NCBI RefSeq assembly: GCF_018274385.1
Contig: NZ_JAAFYZ010000007.1
Location: 45,713-109,712 of the forward strand
Length of the DNA: 64,000 bases
DNA from: Catenulispora pinistramenti
GTDB lineage: Bacteria; Actinomycetota; Actinomycetes; Streptomycetales; Catenulisporaceae
Reading direction: 5' to 3'
Part shown: positions 26,720-36,298 of the stretch, one piece after another
Layout of the letters: every line of letters begins with the position of its first letter
How positions within the stretch are numbered: position 1 is the first letter of the stretch
Translations under genes and position numbers: made by a program
The notes under the pieces: model-generated
The model's input: the letters and a program-made list of their open reading frames with translations, nothing else
Database searches by the model: none
Told to the model about the DNA's origin: nothing

Positions 26720-27286
26720 ATGCTTCTCGACTACGTGATCCTCGGGGTGCTCGCCGTGAGACGCCTGTCCGGCTACGACATCAGCCGGTGGATGGACGGT
26801 TCGGGCCGCTACATCGGCTACGGCGTCAAGTCCCCGCAGATCTACCGCAAGCTGACCGCGCTGGTTGACCGCGGCTGGGTCGCCTTCGAGGTGGATCCGC
26901 GCGAAGGCCGTCCCGACGCCAAGCTCTACAGCCTCACCGAGGCCGGTCGTCAGGCGCTGCTGGAGTGGGCCCGCTCGCCGTACGAGCCGTCGCCGCGGCC
27001 GATGGACCCCGATTTCAAGCTGCGGTTCCTGTTCGCCGGACAGCTGGGTCCGGAGATCGCGTTGGCGGTCGTGGACACCGAGCTGGCCTACCGGATCAAG
27101 CACGACGGGACCTCGGCCGACTTCCCCATCACCGACGTGTACGAGGGACAGATCCCTGAGCTCGACCCGGACTGGGCCCGCGAAGTCCACATCATGGCCC
27201 ACGAGAACGGCTACGCGTACGCCCACTCCTACATCGCGTGGCTTCAGCTGACCAAGGCCCGCCTGGAGCGACTGCTCGGGCGCTGA
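26720..27286 (+). CDS. PadR-family repressor 1
   Basis: Transcriptional repressor of 188 aa. The N-terminal winged helix has DYVILGVLAVRRLSGYDISRW, SPQIYRKLTALVDRGWVAFE and KLYSLTEAGRQALLEWA. The C-terminal half is the PadR dimerisation domain (helical, with SPRPMDPDFKLRFLFAGQL). It resembles, at roughly 60% by eye, a second PadR gene 10 kb away. As first gene of the operon and flanked by two ATGT-N8-ACAT-like sites, it should repress both the sulfatase/FGE pair and its own operon until an inducer, perhaps a sulfated or aromatic sugar derivative, is present. Confidence 0.9.
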   Translation: MLLDYVILGVLAVRRLSGYDISRWMDGSGRYIGYGVKSPQIYRKLTALVDRGWVAFEVDPREGRPDAKLYSLTEAGRQALLEWARSPYEPSPRPMDPDFKLRFLFAGQLGPEIALAVVDTELAYRIKHDGTSADFPITDVYEGQIPELDPDWAREVHIMAHENGYAYAHSYIAWLQLTKARLERLLGR

Positions 27287-27320
27287 TCTCCCCGTCGAAC
27301 CCTGCCGGAGGCGCCTCCTC

Positions 27321-28895
27321 ATGCGCATCATCTACGTGGACGTGGACACCCTCCGCGCCGACCACACCACCCCCTACGGCTACCACCGCCGGACCACACC
27401 GCACCTGCAGGAGCTGGCCGACAAGGGCGTCACCTTCGAGCGCTACTACTGCTCGGACTCCCCCTGCCTGCCCTCACGCACCGCGCTCACCTCCGGCCAG
27501 TTCGGCATCAGCAACGGGGTGATCGGCCACTTCGGCGCGGCGGCGCAGTTCCGCCTGGACGCCGGACACGGACCCGAACCCGACCGGCCGCTGCTCGGCC
27601 AACGCCTGGGCTTCGGCGGCTACTACACGGCCGCGATATCGGTGTTCGCCGAACGCCACCGGGCCTACTTCTTCCACGCCAACTTCCGCGAAGCGATCCG
27701 TGCCACCGACCGACTCGGCGACGAGGAGGCCCCGGACATCAACCGGGCCGCGATCGACTGGCTGCGCCGACACGCCGACGACGACAACTGGTACCTGCAC
27801 CTCACGTACTGGGAACCGCACACCAACTACACCCAGCCGGCGGAGTGGACCGAGAAGATGGCCGCCGCGGGACCCGTCCAAGCCTGGCCGGACGAGCAGA
27901 CCATCGCCGCGCACGCCGAGATCTACGGCCCGCGCAGCGCCCTGGACCTGCACCACTCGATCGTCGGCGGCAGGACGTCCCCGGTCCCGCACAACATGCC
28001 GGACGCGATCCGGTCCCGCGCGGACTTCGAGCACCTGGTCAACGGCTTCGACGGCGCGATCGCCTACTGGGACCACCACTTCGGGCAGCTGATGGCGGCC
28101 TTGGAAGAACTCGGCATAGCCGAGGACACCGCCGTGATCGTGTCCGCCGACCACGGCGAGTCCTTCGGGGAGCAGGGGCTGTACGCCGAGCACGGTCTGG
28201 CCAACGAGCCGACGCATCGGGTACCCCTGGTCGTCTACTGGCCGGGCGTCACCGACGATCTGCCGGTGACGGCACGCCGCAACGACGCCCTGCTCTACAA
28301 CATCGACTACGCGCCGACGCTGTGCGAGATGCTCGGAATGAGCGCGCCTGCCGGATGGCAGGGCACATCGTTCGCCGCGGCGATCCGCGGCGAGCCGATC
28401 CCCTCCCGCGAGTACCTGGTACTGGGACACGGAGCCCACACCTACCAACGGGCCGTACGCACCAGGGACCACCTCTACATCCGGACCTACCATCCCGGTT
28501 GCTTCCGTGCGGAGTGGGAGCAGCTGTTCAACGTCGCCGACGACCCGTACCTCACGCACGATCTCCTGGAATCAGAGCCCGAACTCGCCGCCACGATGCG
28601 CTCCCATCTGGCCCAGTGGTGGAACGAGTACGCCGGCCGCCCCGGCGCGCTGCCGGACCCGATGCAGGCGACACTCCAGACCGGCCCCACCTACTACAAC
28701 GACCCGGTCCGCTACGCCCGACATCTACGCGATACCGGGCGCTCCCACTTGGCCGAGGACTTGGAGAGCCGGCTGGCGTCCCTGGACATCCCCGTGTCCT
28801 GGCACGCCCCGGACCGGCCGCGCACCTACGAACTCTTCCAACGCTGGATCCACCTGCTTCAGACCCGCGACCAGGAGTCCGTCACCACGCCTTAG
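27321..28895 (+). CDS. Type I sulfatase 2
   Basis: Cytoplasmic sulfatase of 524 aa. Metal ligands are in IYVDVDTLRADHTTPYGY; the formylglycine site is Cys49 in SDSPCLPSRTALTSGQ. VIVSADHGESFGEQGLYAEHG supplies the second metal-binding block. GGAGG lies 13 bp before the ATG. It follows padR by 34 bp and precedes the MFS gene by 10 bp. Together with sulfatases 1 and 3 it suggests stepwise removal of differently placed sulfate esters. Confidence 0.91.
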   Translation: MRIIYVDVDTLRADHTTPYGYHRRTTPHLQELADKGVTFERYYCSDSPCLPSRTALTSGQFGISNGVIGHFGAAAQFRLDAGHGPEPDRPLLGQRLGFGGYYTAAISVFAERHRAYFFHANFREAIRATDRLGDEEAPDINRAAIDWLRRHADDDNWYLHLTYWEPHTNYTQPAEWTEKMAAAGPVQAWPDEQTIAAHAEIYGPRSALDLHHSIVGGRTSPVPHNMPDAIRSRADFEHLVNGFDGAIAYWDHHFGQLMAALEELGIAEDTAVIVSADHGESFGEQGLYAEHGLANEPTHRVPLVVYWPGVTDDLPVTARRNDALLYNIDYAPTLCEMLGMSAPAGWQGTSFAAAIRGEPIPSREYLVLGHGAHTYQRAVRTRDHLYIRTYHPGCFRAEWEQLFNVADDPYLTHDLLESEPELAATMRSHLAQWWNEYAGRPGALPDPMQATLQTGPTYYNDPVRYARHLRDTGRSHLAEDLESRLASLDIPVSWHAPDRPRTYELFQRWIHLLQTRDQESVTTP

Positions 28896-28905
28896 GGGGC
28901 GAGCT

Positions 28906-30258
28906 GTGTCAAGCGAAGCAGCACTACCCTCCACCGACCTGCCGACCGACACCAACACCGACACCGACACCGGCTCACCGGCCGACCCCCACCGCCGGCG
29001 CCAGCTCGCCATCCTCGGCGGCCTGCTCAGCGTGGACAACAGCGAGTCGAGCCTCATCACGGTGCTGTTCCCGGCCATCCGCAAGGCGCTCGACGTGAAG
29101 CTCGCCGGCCTCGGCGCGCTGACCGCGGTGTCCAAACTGGTCGGTGCCTTCGCCGGCCCGATGTGGGTCTCCGTCGCGCGGCACCGGCCCCGCAAGCAGG
29201 TGCTGGTCCTGTGTTGCGGCGCCTGGGGCGTATTCACCGCCGCGGCCGGGCTCGTCCAGAACTACGGCCAGCTCGTCGCCCTGGTCGTGGTGATCAGCCT
29301 CGGGCTGGCCGGCGGCGGACCGCTCACCAACGGCCTGATAGCCGACCTCTTCGACGACCGGACCCGCGGTCGCGCGGCCGGGGCGCTGTACGGCATCGCG
29401 TTCATCGGCGTGGGGGTGATGGGCCCGATATTCGGCGCGCTGTCACACCTGCACAACGGCTGGCGTTACGGGTTCCTTCTCAGCGGTCTGGTCCAGATCG
29501 GCTTCGGCCTGGCGACTCTGGTGTTCCTGCGCGACCCCGGCGTCGGCGCCGCGGAGGGCACACCGGTGGCCCGCGAGGTGGCGGCCGCTGACAGCCGGGG
29601 GGAACGAGCACGCGTCAAGATCCTCCTCGGCAACCGCACGTTCCGCGTGATGTGTTTCCAGCGCCTGGTGACCGGCCAGTTCGTCCTGCTGACCTTCGGC
29701 CCGACGTTCATGGTCGACGACCGCGGCTTCAGCACCGCCGAAGCCTCGCTGATCACGGTGCCGGTCGCCGTCGCCTACGTCGCCGGGACCCTGCTCGGCG
29801 GCCTGCTCGGCGACCGGGCCCACCACCGTCGGCCCCGCTCGGGCCGGATCATGGTGATGCAGGTCGCGATGTTCGTGTACGCGCCGATCGGCTACGCGCT
29901 GACGCAGTTCCATTGGCACCAGTTCGGCATCTACCTGGCCCTGTTCGCACTGCTCGCCGCGACACAGAGCGTGGTGCCCGGGGTGAACCGGCCCATCGTC
30001 ATGTCGGTCGTCGCCCCCGAGATGCGAGGCACGGCGTTCGGGATCATGTTGTCCGCCGAGGCAGTCGGCTGGGCCCTGACCAATCTGCTGACCGGCATCG
30101 TCGGCGACGCCTACAGCCTGCAGACCGCGTTCCTGTGGTTCTCGGTGATCCTCATGCTTGCCAACGGAGCCTTGTTCTTCGGGCTCTACCGTCCCTACGC
30201 CCGCGACGCGGCCGCACTCGAAGCGGCGTTGCGCGCGCCCCTGATGGAGACCTCGTGA
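28906..30258 (+). CDS. MFS transporter, probable sulfated sugar importer
   Basis: Major facilitator of 450 aa with 12 hydrophobic segments. The cytoplasmic N-terminus carries a Thr-Asp repeat (TDTNTDTDTG). Helix 1 contains LLSVDNSESSLITVLFPAIR, and the loop after helix 4 has LIADLFDDRTRGRAAGALYG. The charged loop between helices 6 and 7 is RVKILLGNRTFRVM. GTG at 28906 is chosen because a run of G residues precedes it; the frame remains open upstream inside the sulfatase gene. It overlaps sulfatase 3 by GTGA, so substrate entry and desulfation are co-expressed. Substrate is inferred from neighbours. Confidence 0.87.
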   Translation: MSSEAALPSTDLPTDTNTDTDTGSPADPHRRRQLAILGGLLSVDNSESSLITVLFPAIRKALDVKLAGLGALTAVSKLVGAFAGPMWVSVARHRPRKQVLVLCCGAWGVFTAAAGLVQNYGQLVALVVVISLGLAGGGPLTNGLIADLFDDRTRGRAAGALYGIAFIGVGVMGPIFGALSHLHNGWRYGFLLSGLVQIGFGLATLVFLRDPGVGAAEGTPVAREVAAADSRGERARVKILLGNRTFRVMCFQRLVTGQFVLLTFGPTFMVDDRGFSTAEASLITVPVAVAYVAGTLLGGLLGDRAHHRRPRSGRIMVMQVAMFVYAPIGYALTQFHWHQFGIYLALFALLAATQSVVPGVNRPIVMSVVAPEMRGTAFGIMLSAEAVGWALTNLLTGIVGDAYSLQTAFLWFSVILMLANGALFFGLYRPYARDAAALEAALRAPLMETS

Positions 30259-31712
30259 ACCAGCCCAACTTCGTCATCTTCATGCCCGACCAGCTTCGGG
30301 CCGATGCCCTCGGCGCGTTCGGCAACCGGCGGGTGCGCACCCCGCACATCGACGCGCTCGCCGCGAGCGGCACCCGGTTCGACAACGCCTACGTGCAGCA
30401 CCCGGTGTGCTCGCCGAGCCGGGCCTCGATCCTGACCGGCTGGTACCCGCACACCGCGGGCCATCGAACCCTGACCCACCTGCTGCGGCCGCACGAGCCG
30501 AACCTGTTGCGGATACTGAAGACGGCCGGCTACCACGTGGCCTGGGCCGGGATGCGCGGCGACACCTTCGCGCCCGGCGTCACCGAGTCCAGCGTCGAGG
30601 AGTACGGCTTCTCGACAATGCCCAACGCGCTGTACGGCGGCGACTATCCCGAGGGCGTGTGGTCCCGGCTGTTCTACCGCGGCCGGATCGACGACGAGAA
30701 CCGGATCGACCCCGACGAGGCCGCGGTCCGGACCGCCGAACAGTGGCTCGGCGATCCCCCGGACCGCCCGTGGGTGCTGTTCCTGCCGTTGGTGGCTCCG
30801 CACTGTCCCTTCCAGGTCGAAGAACCCTGGTATTCCCAGGTGGACCGGGACGCGCTGCCGGGCGCGGCCGCACCCGGCGATCCGGCCCGCGAGCCGCGGT
30901 ACATGCAGGCCATCCGCGATCGCTACGGGATCGGCGACGTGACGGCCGACCAGTGGCGAGAGGTCACCGCCACCTACTACGGCATGATCGCCAAGCTGGA
31001 CGACCAGCTCGGGCGGGTGATGAGGGCCGTGGCCGCGACGGACGACGCGGCGAACACCGTCACGCTGTTCTTCGCCGACCACGGCGAATACCTCGGCGAC
31101 CACGGCCTGATCGAGAAGTGGCCGTCGGCCATGCACGAGTGCATCACCCGCGACCCGCTCATCATCAGCGGCCCGGGACTGCCGGCCGGACAGGTCCGCG
31201 AGGCGCTCGTGGAGATGGTCGACGTCCTGCCGACCGTGCTGGAACTGGCCGGCGTCGAAGCACCCCACCGGCATTTCGGCCGCAGCCTGCTGCCATTGCT
31301 GCACGATCCGGCCGCGCCGCACCGCCAGTACGCGTTCACCGAAGGCGGGTTCACCGTCGAGGAGGAACCGCGGCTGGAGCGCGCCGGCTTCCCCTACGAC
31401 AAGAAGGCCGAGCTGCAGCACGAGGACCCGACCCTGGTCGGCAAGGCCGTGGCGGTGCGTGACCAGGACTGGACCTACGTCTGGCGGCTCTACGAGCCAC
31501 CCGAGCTCTACCGCCGCGGCGACGACCCCCACGAGCAGACCAACCTCGCCGGCCGTCCCGAGCACGCCGAAACAGAGCGCCGTCTGCACGACGCCATGAC
31601 CCGCTGGCTGGTCGAGACCGCCGACGTCCTCCCGCCCGACACCGACCCGCGCCTGCCGACCGTGCAGCTACCCGCCCCCGGTGCCGCCCTCGTGAACGGC
31701 CCGGACCTATGA
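30255..31712 (+). CDS. Type I sulfatase 3
   Basis: Sulfatase of 485 aa, closest in layout to N-acetylglucosamine-6-sulfatase and iduronate-sulfatase relatives (NFVIFMPDQLRADALGAFGN). The formylglycine site is Cys52 in PVCSPSRASILTGWYPH. The second metal block reads FFADHGEYLGDHGLIEKWP. No signal peptide. GTG start in a GTGA overlap with the MFS stop, and ATGA overlap with the GH3 gene. It differs clearly from the other two sulfatases, so the three are not recent duplicates. Confidence 0.91.
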   Translation: MNQPNFVIFMPDQLRADALGAFGNRRVRTPHIDALAASGTRFDNAYVQHPVCSPSRASILTGWYPHTAGHRTLTHLLRPHEPNLLRILKTAGYHVAWAGMRGDTFAPGVTESSVEEYGFSTMPNALYGGDYPEGVWSRLFYRGRIDDENRIDPDEAAVRTAEQWLGDPPDRPWVLFLPLVAPHCPFQVEEPWYSQVDRDALPGAAAPGDPAREPRYMQAIRDRYGIGDVTADQWREVTATYYGMIAKLDDQLGRVMRAVAATDDAANTVTLFFADHGEYLGDHGLIEKWPSAMHECITRDPLIISGPGLPAGQVREALVEMVDVLPTVLELAGVEAPHRHFGRSLLPLLHDPAAPHRQYAFTEGGFTVEEEPRLERAGFPYDKKAELQHEDPTLVGKAVAVRDQDWTYVWRLYEPPELYRRGDDPHEQTNLAGRPEHAETERRLHDAMTRWLVETADVLPPDTDPRLPTVQLPAPGAALVNGPDL

Positions 31713-34192
31713 AGAAAGCTGACAAAGTGGAACACCCCGAGTACGCCGACGTCGTCGAGGCCGCGCTGAAGCGGTTGGACCTGGATGCCAAGACCCGCCT
31801 GCTGGCCGGCCAGGACCTGTGGTCGCTCCCGGCGCTCCCGGAGATCGGCCTGGGTTCGCTGGTGATGTCCGACGGACCGGTGGGTGTTCGTGGCGCGTCG
31901 TGGGATCCGGGCGACCCGTCGCTGGTGCTGCCGAGCCCCACGGCGCTGGCGGCGACCTGGGATCCGGAGCTGGCCCGGCGGGCCGGACAGGTGTTGGCCC
32001 AGGAGGCACGCCGCAAGGGTGTGCACGTGCTGCTCGCGCCCACCGTCAACCTGCACCGCTCGCCGCGCGGCGGCCGCCACTTCGAGTCCTATTCCGAGGA
32101 CCCCTTGCTGACCGCGCGGATCGGCGCGAACCACGTCGCCGGCGTTCAGGACGGCGGCATCGGCGCCACAGTCAAGCACTTCGTGGCCAACGACGCCGAG
32201 ACCGACCGCTTCACCGTCGACAACCGGGTCGGGGCGCGGACGCTGCGCGAGCTGTATCTGGCACCGTTCGAGCAGATCATCGCCGAGGCGAACCCGTGGG
32301 TGGTGATGTCCGCGTACAACAGCGTCAACGGCTCGACCATGACGGAGAACCGGGACCTGCAGATCGGCGTGCTGCGCCAGGAGTGGGGCTACGACGGCGT
32401 CGTGGTCTCCGACTGGCTCGCCGCGCGTGACACCGTGCGCGCGATCACCGGCGGGCTGGACGTGGCGATGCCCGGCCCGGTCACGGTGTTCGGGCCCGCG
32501 CTCGCCGGCGCGGTGCGCGACGGCCGGGTCGCCGAATCAGTGGTCGACGACGCGGTGCGGCACGTCTTGCTACTGGCCGCGCGCGTCGGGCTGCTCGCGG
32601 GTGCCGGACCGGTGGTCCCCGAGGACCGCCGCCCCGCGCCGCTCGACGGGGAGGCGGTCGCGCGCGAGATCGCCGCGCGCTCCATCGTGCTCCTGCGCAA
32701 CGCGGACCGGATCCTGCCGCTGGATCCGGCGGCGGTCACCCGCGTCGCGCTCATCGGCCGCGCGGCCCGTGACGCCCGGATCCTCGGCGGCGGTTCCGCG
32801 ACCGTGTTCCCGACGCGGGTCGTCTCGCCGCTGGCAGCCTTGCAGACCGCGCTGCCGGCAGCCGCCATGAAGCTGACCTACGCGATGGGCCCCGACCCCG
32901 ACGGCGAACTCGACGTCGCCCGTGAAGGCTTCGCGCTGCGGACCGTGCTGCGCGACGCCGACGGCCGCACCCTCGCCGACGAGCCGTCGCCCTTCGGCCG
33001 CGCCCGGTGGCTGTCCTCCGACCTGCCCGGCGGCGCGGACTTCGACGCCCTGGACAGCGTCGAGATCGCGGGGACGTTCACGCCGCGGGAGAGCGGACGA
33101 CACCACTTCGGGATCAACGGCTCCGGGCCGTTCCGCCTGGTCGTCGACAACAGGGAACTGACACAGGAGACCGAGCCCGCGGCCGACGACGACATCGTGG
33201 CCGCCGTACTGGGCAATCGGTTCACGGCTGCCGGATCGGTGGAGCTGGAGGCCGGGCGCACAGTCCAGGTCAGCCTGCGCAGCCAGAGTCCCAAGGGACA
33301 CCACGGTCCGCTCAGCGGTGTGGCCTTCGCGCTCGGCCACCGCGCCCCAGAGCGTGCCGACGACGACTTGATCGCCGAGGCGGTGGCCGCTGCGGCGGAG
33401 GCCGACGTGGCGGTGGTCGTGGTCGCCACCACCGAGCGGGTGGAGAGCGAGGGGTTCGACCGCGCATCGCTGCGGCTGCCGGGCCGCCAGGACGACCTGG
33501 TCGCCGCGGTCGCCGCCGCCAACCCGCGCACCGTGGTGGTGGTGAACGCCGGGGCACCGGTCGAGATGCCGTGGCGCGAGGATGTCGCGGCGATCCTGTT
33601 GTCCTGGTTCCCCGGCCAGGAGGGCGGCGCGGCCCTGGCCGACGTGCTGCTCGGCGTCGAGGAGCCGGGCGGGCGGCTGCCGACCACCTGGCCGGTGGAA
33701 CTGGCTGACGCCCCGGTGTCCGAGGTCACCCCGACCGACGGCGTCCTGCCCTACGACGAAGGACCCTTCATCGGCTACCGCGCCTGGCAGCGCGCCGGCA
33801 CCGAGCCCGCCTTCCCGTTCGGATACGGCCTCGGCTACACCGACTGGGACTACGAAGGCGTCGACATCATCGGCGGTACCGCACGCGTCCGGGTCCGCAA
33901 CACAGGAGACCGCCCTGGCCGGGAGGTCGTGCAGGTCTATGCGGGACCGGTCGGCGATCCCGCCGGCTCCCCCGATCGGCCGCGACGGCAACTCGCCGGC
34001 TTCGCGACGGTGACGGCCGGCCCCGGCGAACTCATCGAGGTCTCCGTCACCGTCCCGGATCGCACGTTCCAGATATGGGACGAAAGCGCGGACGCCTGGG
34101 TCACGGTGCCCGGCAGCTACCGGATCGAGGCCGGACACAGCATCGCCGACCTGCCGATATCCGCACAGCTCGAAGTGGGGCTCGACCAGTGA
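31709..34192 (+). CDS. Glycoside hydrolase family 3 with PA14-like insert
   Basis: Beta-glycosidase of 827 aa. The N-terminal barrel has KHFVANDAETDR (156-167) and the catalytic nucleophile Asp235 in GVVVSDWLAARDT. The second domain begins near residue 300 (IAARSIVLLRNADRILPLD). A PA14-like insertion follows at about 400-540 (GTFTPRESGRHHFGINGSGP), as in beta-glucosidases with an extra carbohydrate-binding lid. A fibronectin-III-like tail (NTGDRPGREVVQVYAGP) ends it. No signal peptide, so it cleaves imported oligosaccharides after desulfation. Linkage and sugar cannot be fixed from sequence. Confidence 0.9.
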   Translation: MKKADKVEHPEYADVVEAALKRLDLDAKTRLLAGQDLWSLPALPEIGLGSLVMSDGPVGVRGASWDPGDPSLVLPSPTALAATWDPELARRAGQVLAQEARRKGVHVLLAPTVNLHRSPRGGRHFESYSEDPLLTARIGANHVAGVQDGGIGATVKHFVANDAETDRFTVDNRVGARTLRELYLAPFEQIIAEANPWVVMSAYNSVNGSTMTENRDLQIGVLRQEWGYDGVVVSDWLAARDTVRAITGGLDVAMPGPVTVFGPALAGAVRDGRVAESVVDDAVRHVLLLAARVGLLAGAGPVVPEDRRPAPLDGEAVAREIAARSIVLLRNADRILPLDPAAVTRVALIGRAARDARILGGGSATVFPTRVVSPLAALQTALPAAAMKLTYAMGPDPDGELDVAREGFALRTVLRDADGRTLADEPSPFGRARWLSSDLPGGADFDALDSVEIAGTFTPRESGRHHFGINGSGPFRLVVDNRELTQETEPAADDDIVAAVLGNRFTAAGSVELEAGRTVQVSLRSQSPKGHHGPLSGVAFALGHRAPERADDDLIAEAVAAAAEADVAVVVVATTERVESEGFDRASLRLPGRQDDLVAAVAAANPRTVVVVNAGAPVEMPWREDVAAILLSWFPGQEGGAALADVLLGVEEPGGRLPTTWPVELADAPVSEVTPTDGVLPYDEGPFIGYRAWQRAGTEPAFPFGYGLGYTDWDYEGVDIIGGTARVRVRNTGDRPGREVVQVYAGPVGDPAGSPDRPRRQLAGFATVTAGPGELIEVSVTVPDRTFQIWDESADAWVTVPGSYRIEAGHSIADLPISAQLEVGLDQ

Positions 34193-35292
34193 GAACGAGA
34201 GTCAGGGCCTTCATAGCCGGGACCGTGCTGATCACCGCCACCATGGGCACGACGGCATTCATGAGCGAGCAGGCATCGGCGACGCCGGCGGCCGGCCACC
34301 CGGGCACAAGCACCGCGACGTCATCCACGGCAGCCTTCCCCGGCCCGGGAAAGTATCTGCACCAGACATTCAACGACCACGGCGACATCTACAACTACAG
34401 CCTCTACATCCCTTCGACCTACCGGGCGTCAGCCGCCGCACCGCTGGTGGTCCTCCTGCACGGCTGCGACACGACCGCGGACCAGCGCGCGGCCTCAAGC
34501 CAGTTCGACCAGGTCGCCGAACAGAACGGCGTCATCACGCTGTACCCGGACGGCGACGCCGTCGACCGCACCCTGAACAAGGAATGCTGGCGCGCCGCCG
34601 ACTTCCCCGCGGGAGAGACCCGCGGGCACGGCGACGCGGGCGCCATCGCCGGGATGACGCACGCTGTGATGGCGGCTTGGCACATCGACCCGCAGCGGGT
34701 GTACGCCATGGGCATGTCCTCCGGCGGCTTCGAGACCTCGATGCTCGGCGCCGACTACCCAGACCTGTACGCGGCCATCGGCGTGTTCTCCGGCGCGGCC
34801 TACGACCGGGGCCCGATCGGCTGCCTGGGTACGTGGATACCCGCCGCCGACACCACGTCGCTGGCGCGGAAGGCTTCCGCGCAGATGGGCCCGCGACAAC
34901 GCGACGTCCCGGCGATCTTCTTCCACGGCGACGCCGACAAGACGGTCCCGTACCAGTGCGGGCGGCAGGCATTGGAGCAGTGGCGGCAGACGGACAACAG
35001 CGCGCTGGCCGCCCGGAACCTCGAACCGATCGCACCACAACCCACCGAGGTCACGAACGCGACGACCCCGTCCGGACAGGCCTACACAGTCGAGGACTAC
35101 GACCGCGGTACACGCGACTGCGTGGCCCTGCAATTCTGGACTGTCCATGGCATGGGCCACCAATGGTCCGGCGGCTCCTCCGACCCGGCCTACGCCACGA
35201 TGACCGACCCCGACGGGCCCGACGCGTCCCAGGCCGCGTGGAGATTCTTCGACCGGATCCGCATGGGCGGCGCACCGTGCGCACACGATTGA
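34189..35292 (+). CDS. Secreted PHB-depolymerase/feruloyl-esterase-type esterase
   Basis: Alpha/beta hydrolase of 367 aa. The signal peptide spans about 1-32 (VRTRVRAFIAGTVLITATMG, ending near ASATPAAG). Oxyanion motif LLHGCDTTADQ, nucleophile Ser in YAMGMSSGGFETSM, catalytic Asp in FFHGDADKTVPY and His in VHGMGHQWSGG match the LpqC/Esterase_phd family, which includes feruloyl and acetylxylan esterases. The GTG start overlaps the GH3 stop (GTGA). As the only secreted enzyme of the operon it may remove ester groups from the polymer before uptake. Confidence 0.87.
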   Translation: MRTRVRAFIAGTVLITATMGTTAFMSEQASATPAAGHPGTSTATSSTAAFPGPGKYLHQTFNDHGDIYNYSLYIPSTYRASAAAPLVVLLHGCDTTADQRAASSQFDQVAEQNGVITLYPDGDAVDRTLNKECWRAADFPAGETRGHGDAGAIAGMTHAVMAAWHIDPQRVYAMGMSSGGFETSMLGADYPDLYAAIGVFSGAAYDRGPIGCLGTWIPAADTTSLARKASAQMGPRQRDVPAIFFHGDADKTVPYQCGRQALEQWRQTDNSALAARNLEPIAPQPTEVTNATTPSGQAYTVEDYDRGTRDCVALQFWTVHGMGHQWSGGSSDPAYATMTDPDGPDASQAAWRFFDRIRMGGAPCAHD

Positions 35293-35336
35293 TACCCGCG
35301 AGGCCAGCATCACGCCCACCTGTCCTTCAGGGCGAG

Positions 35337-36080
35337 TCAGGCGCAGGCGGTCGGGTGGTCGGCGGTCAGGGCTTTCGCGGTGGGATGGGCGATGGCGAGG
35401 TTCAGGCTGAGTCCGTCGGGGCCGGCGGTCGCGGAGGTGAGGGCGGTGCCGGCCGGCAGGTGGGGCAGGTGGATGGTGCGTGGTTTGAGCTTGTCTGCCA
35501 GGCCGGATGCCGCGGTCGGGCTCAGGGCACTGATGGGGACGGAGCGTCCCAGCACCTGTAGTTCAGTGGGAGTGATGGTGAGGCTGTCGGGCGTGGTGCT
35601 CAAGGCGGCGACGACGGTGACGGGCATGCCGCGCAGGGTCTGTGTGAAGGCGAGGTCCGTACCGTCGTCGCCGAGGGTGGCCGGTGCGGTCGGGCTGTTC
35701 GGACCTGTGGTGACGGCGGGGCGGGTGAGGTGCTTTTGGAGCTCGTCGAAGCCGATGACCGCGCTGGCCGTCGCCGAGCCGACGGTTCCGGCGGTGGTGA
35801 CGCCTCGCAGGTTCAGGTGCAGGTCCAGATCGGTGTTGTGGTTCCGCACCCCACGGGCGTCGACGCGGACGTCTCCGACGTCGCCGGTGAGGGTCCGCAG
35901 GCCGGCCAGTGGCGAGGTGAGGTCGGCGCTGATGCCGCCGCTGGGGTGCAGGCGGCAGGCGACCTTCTGGGCGATACGGTGCCGCGCGGTGTGTTCCACG
36001 GCGAGATCGACGGCGGTGGCGGCGGTCAGGGTCAGGGCGGTGCCCGCGGCGAGCAGGACGTGGCGGCGGCGCGGCTTCAT
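35337..36080 (-). CDS. DUF2993 (LmeA-like) envelope protein
   Basis: Protein of 247 aa with an N-terminal signal/anchor (MKPRRRHVLLAAGTALTLTAA) and the DUF2993 layout: RIAQKVACRLHPSGGISADL, a repeated beta-strand region (VDARGVRNHNTDLDLHLNL) and a C-terminal DGLSLNLAI strand. In mycobacteria a member (LmeA) acts in lipomannan elongation; most others are uncharacterised phospholipid-binding proteins. It converges with the esterase gene and is separate from the glycan locus. Start 36080 is chosen at the signal peptide. Confidence 0.72.
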   Translation of the reverse strand: MKPRRRHVLLAAGTALTLTAATAVDLAVEHTARHRIAQKVACRLHPSGGISADLTSPLAGLRTLTGDVGDVRVDARGVRNHNTDLDLHLNLRGVTTAGTVGSATASAVIGFDELQKHLTRPAVTTGPNSPTAPATLGDDGTDLAFTQTLRGMPVTVVAALSTTPDSLTITPTELQVLGRSVPISALSPTAASGLADKLKPRTIHLPHLPAGTALTSATAGPDGLSLNLAIAHPTAKALTADHPTACA

Positions 36081-36167
36081 GGACCGGTCTCCGATCGAGA
36101 TGGTGGTCGGTGCGGTGACGACCGCGGCGTCCGAGCCGCGGTCGGCGATGTGGAGTGCGATACCAGA

Positions 36168-36195
36168 GGCTGATGTCACAGGGCTGATGTCACAG
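36168..36195. repeat. Tandem 14-bp repeat upstream of the DUF2993 gene
   Basis: GGCTGATGTCACAG occurs twice head to tail with no mismatch. It lies in the 218-bp gap between the DUF2993 gene and the second padR, about 90 bp upstream of the DUF2993 start, and may be a tandem regulator site. Confidence 0.5.
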
Positions 36196-36298
36196 GACTG
36201 CGAGTTCGGGTGGCGGCCTGGTGCTCCTCGGCATACAGGCAGGCCGGCGGGACTCAGGAACCTCTTTCGGAGGGTCGGGGTTCGGGGCGCCGCGGAGC

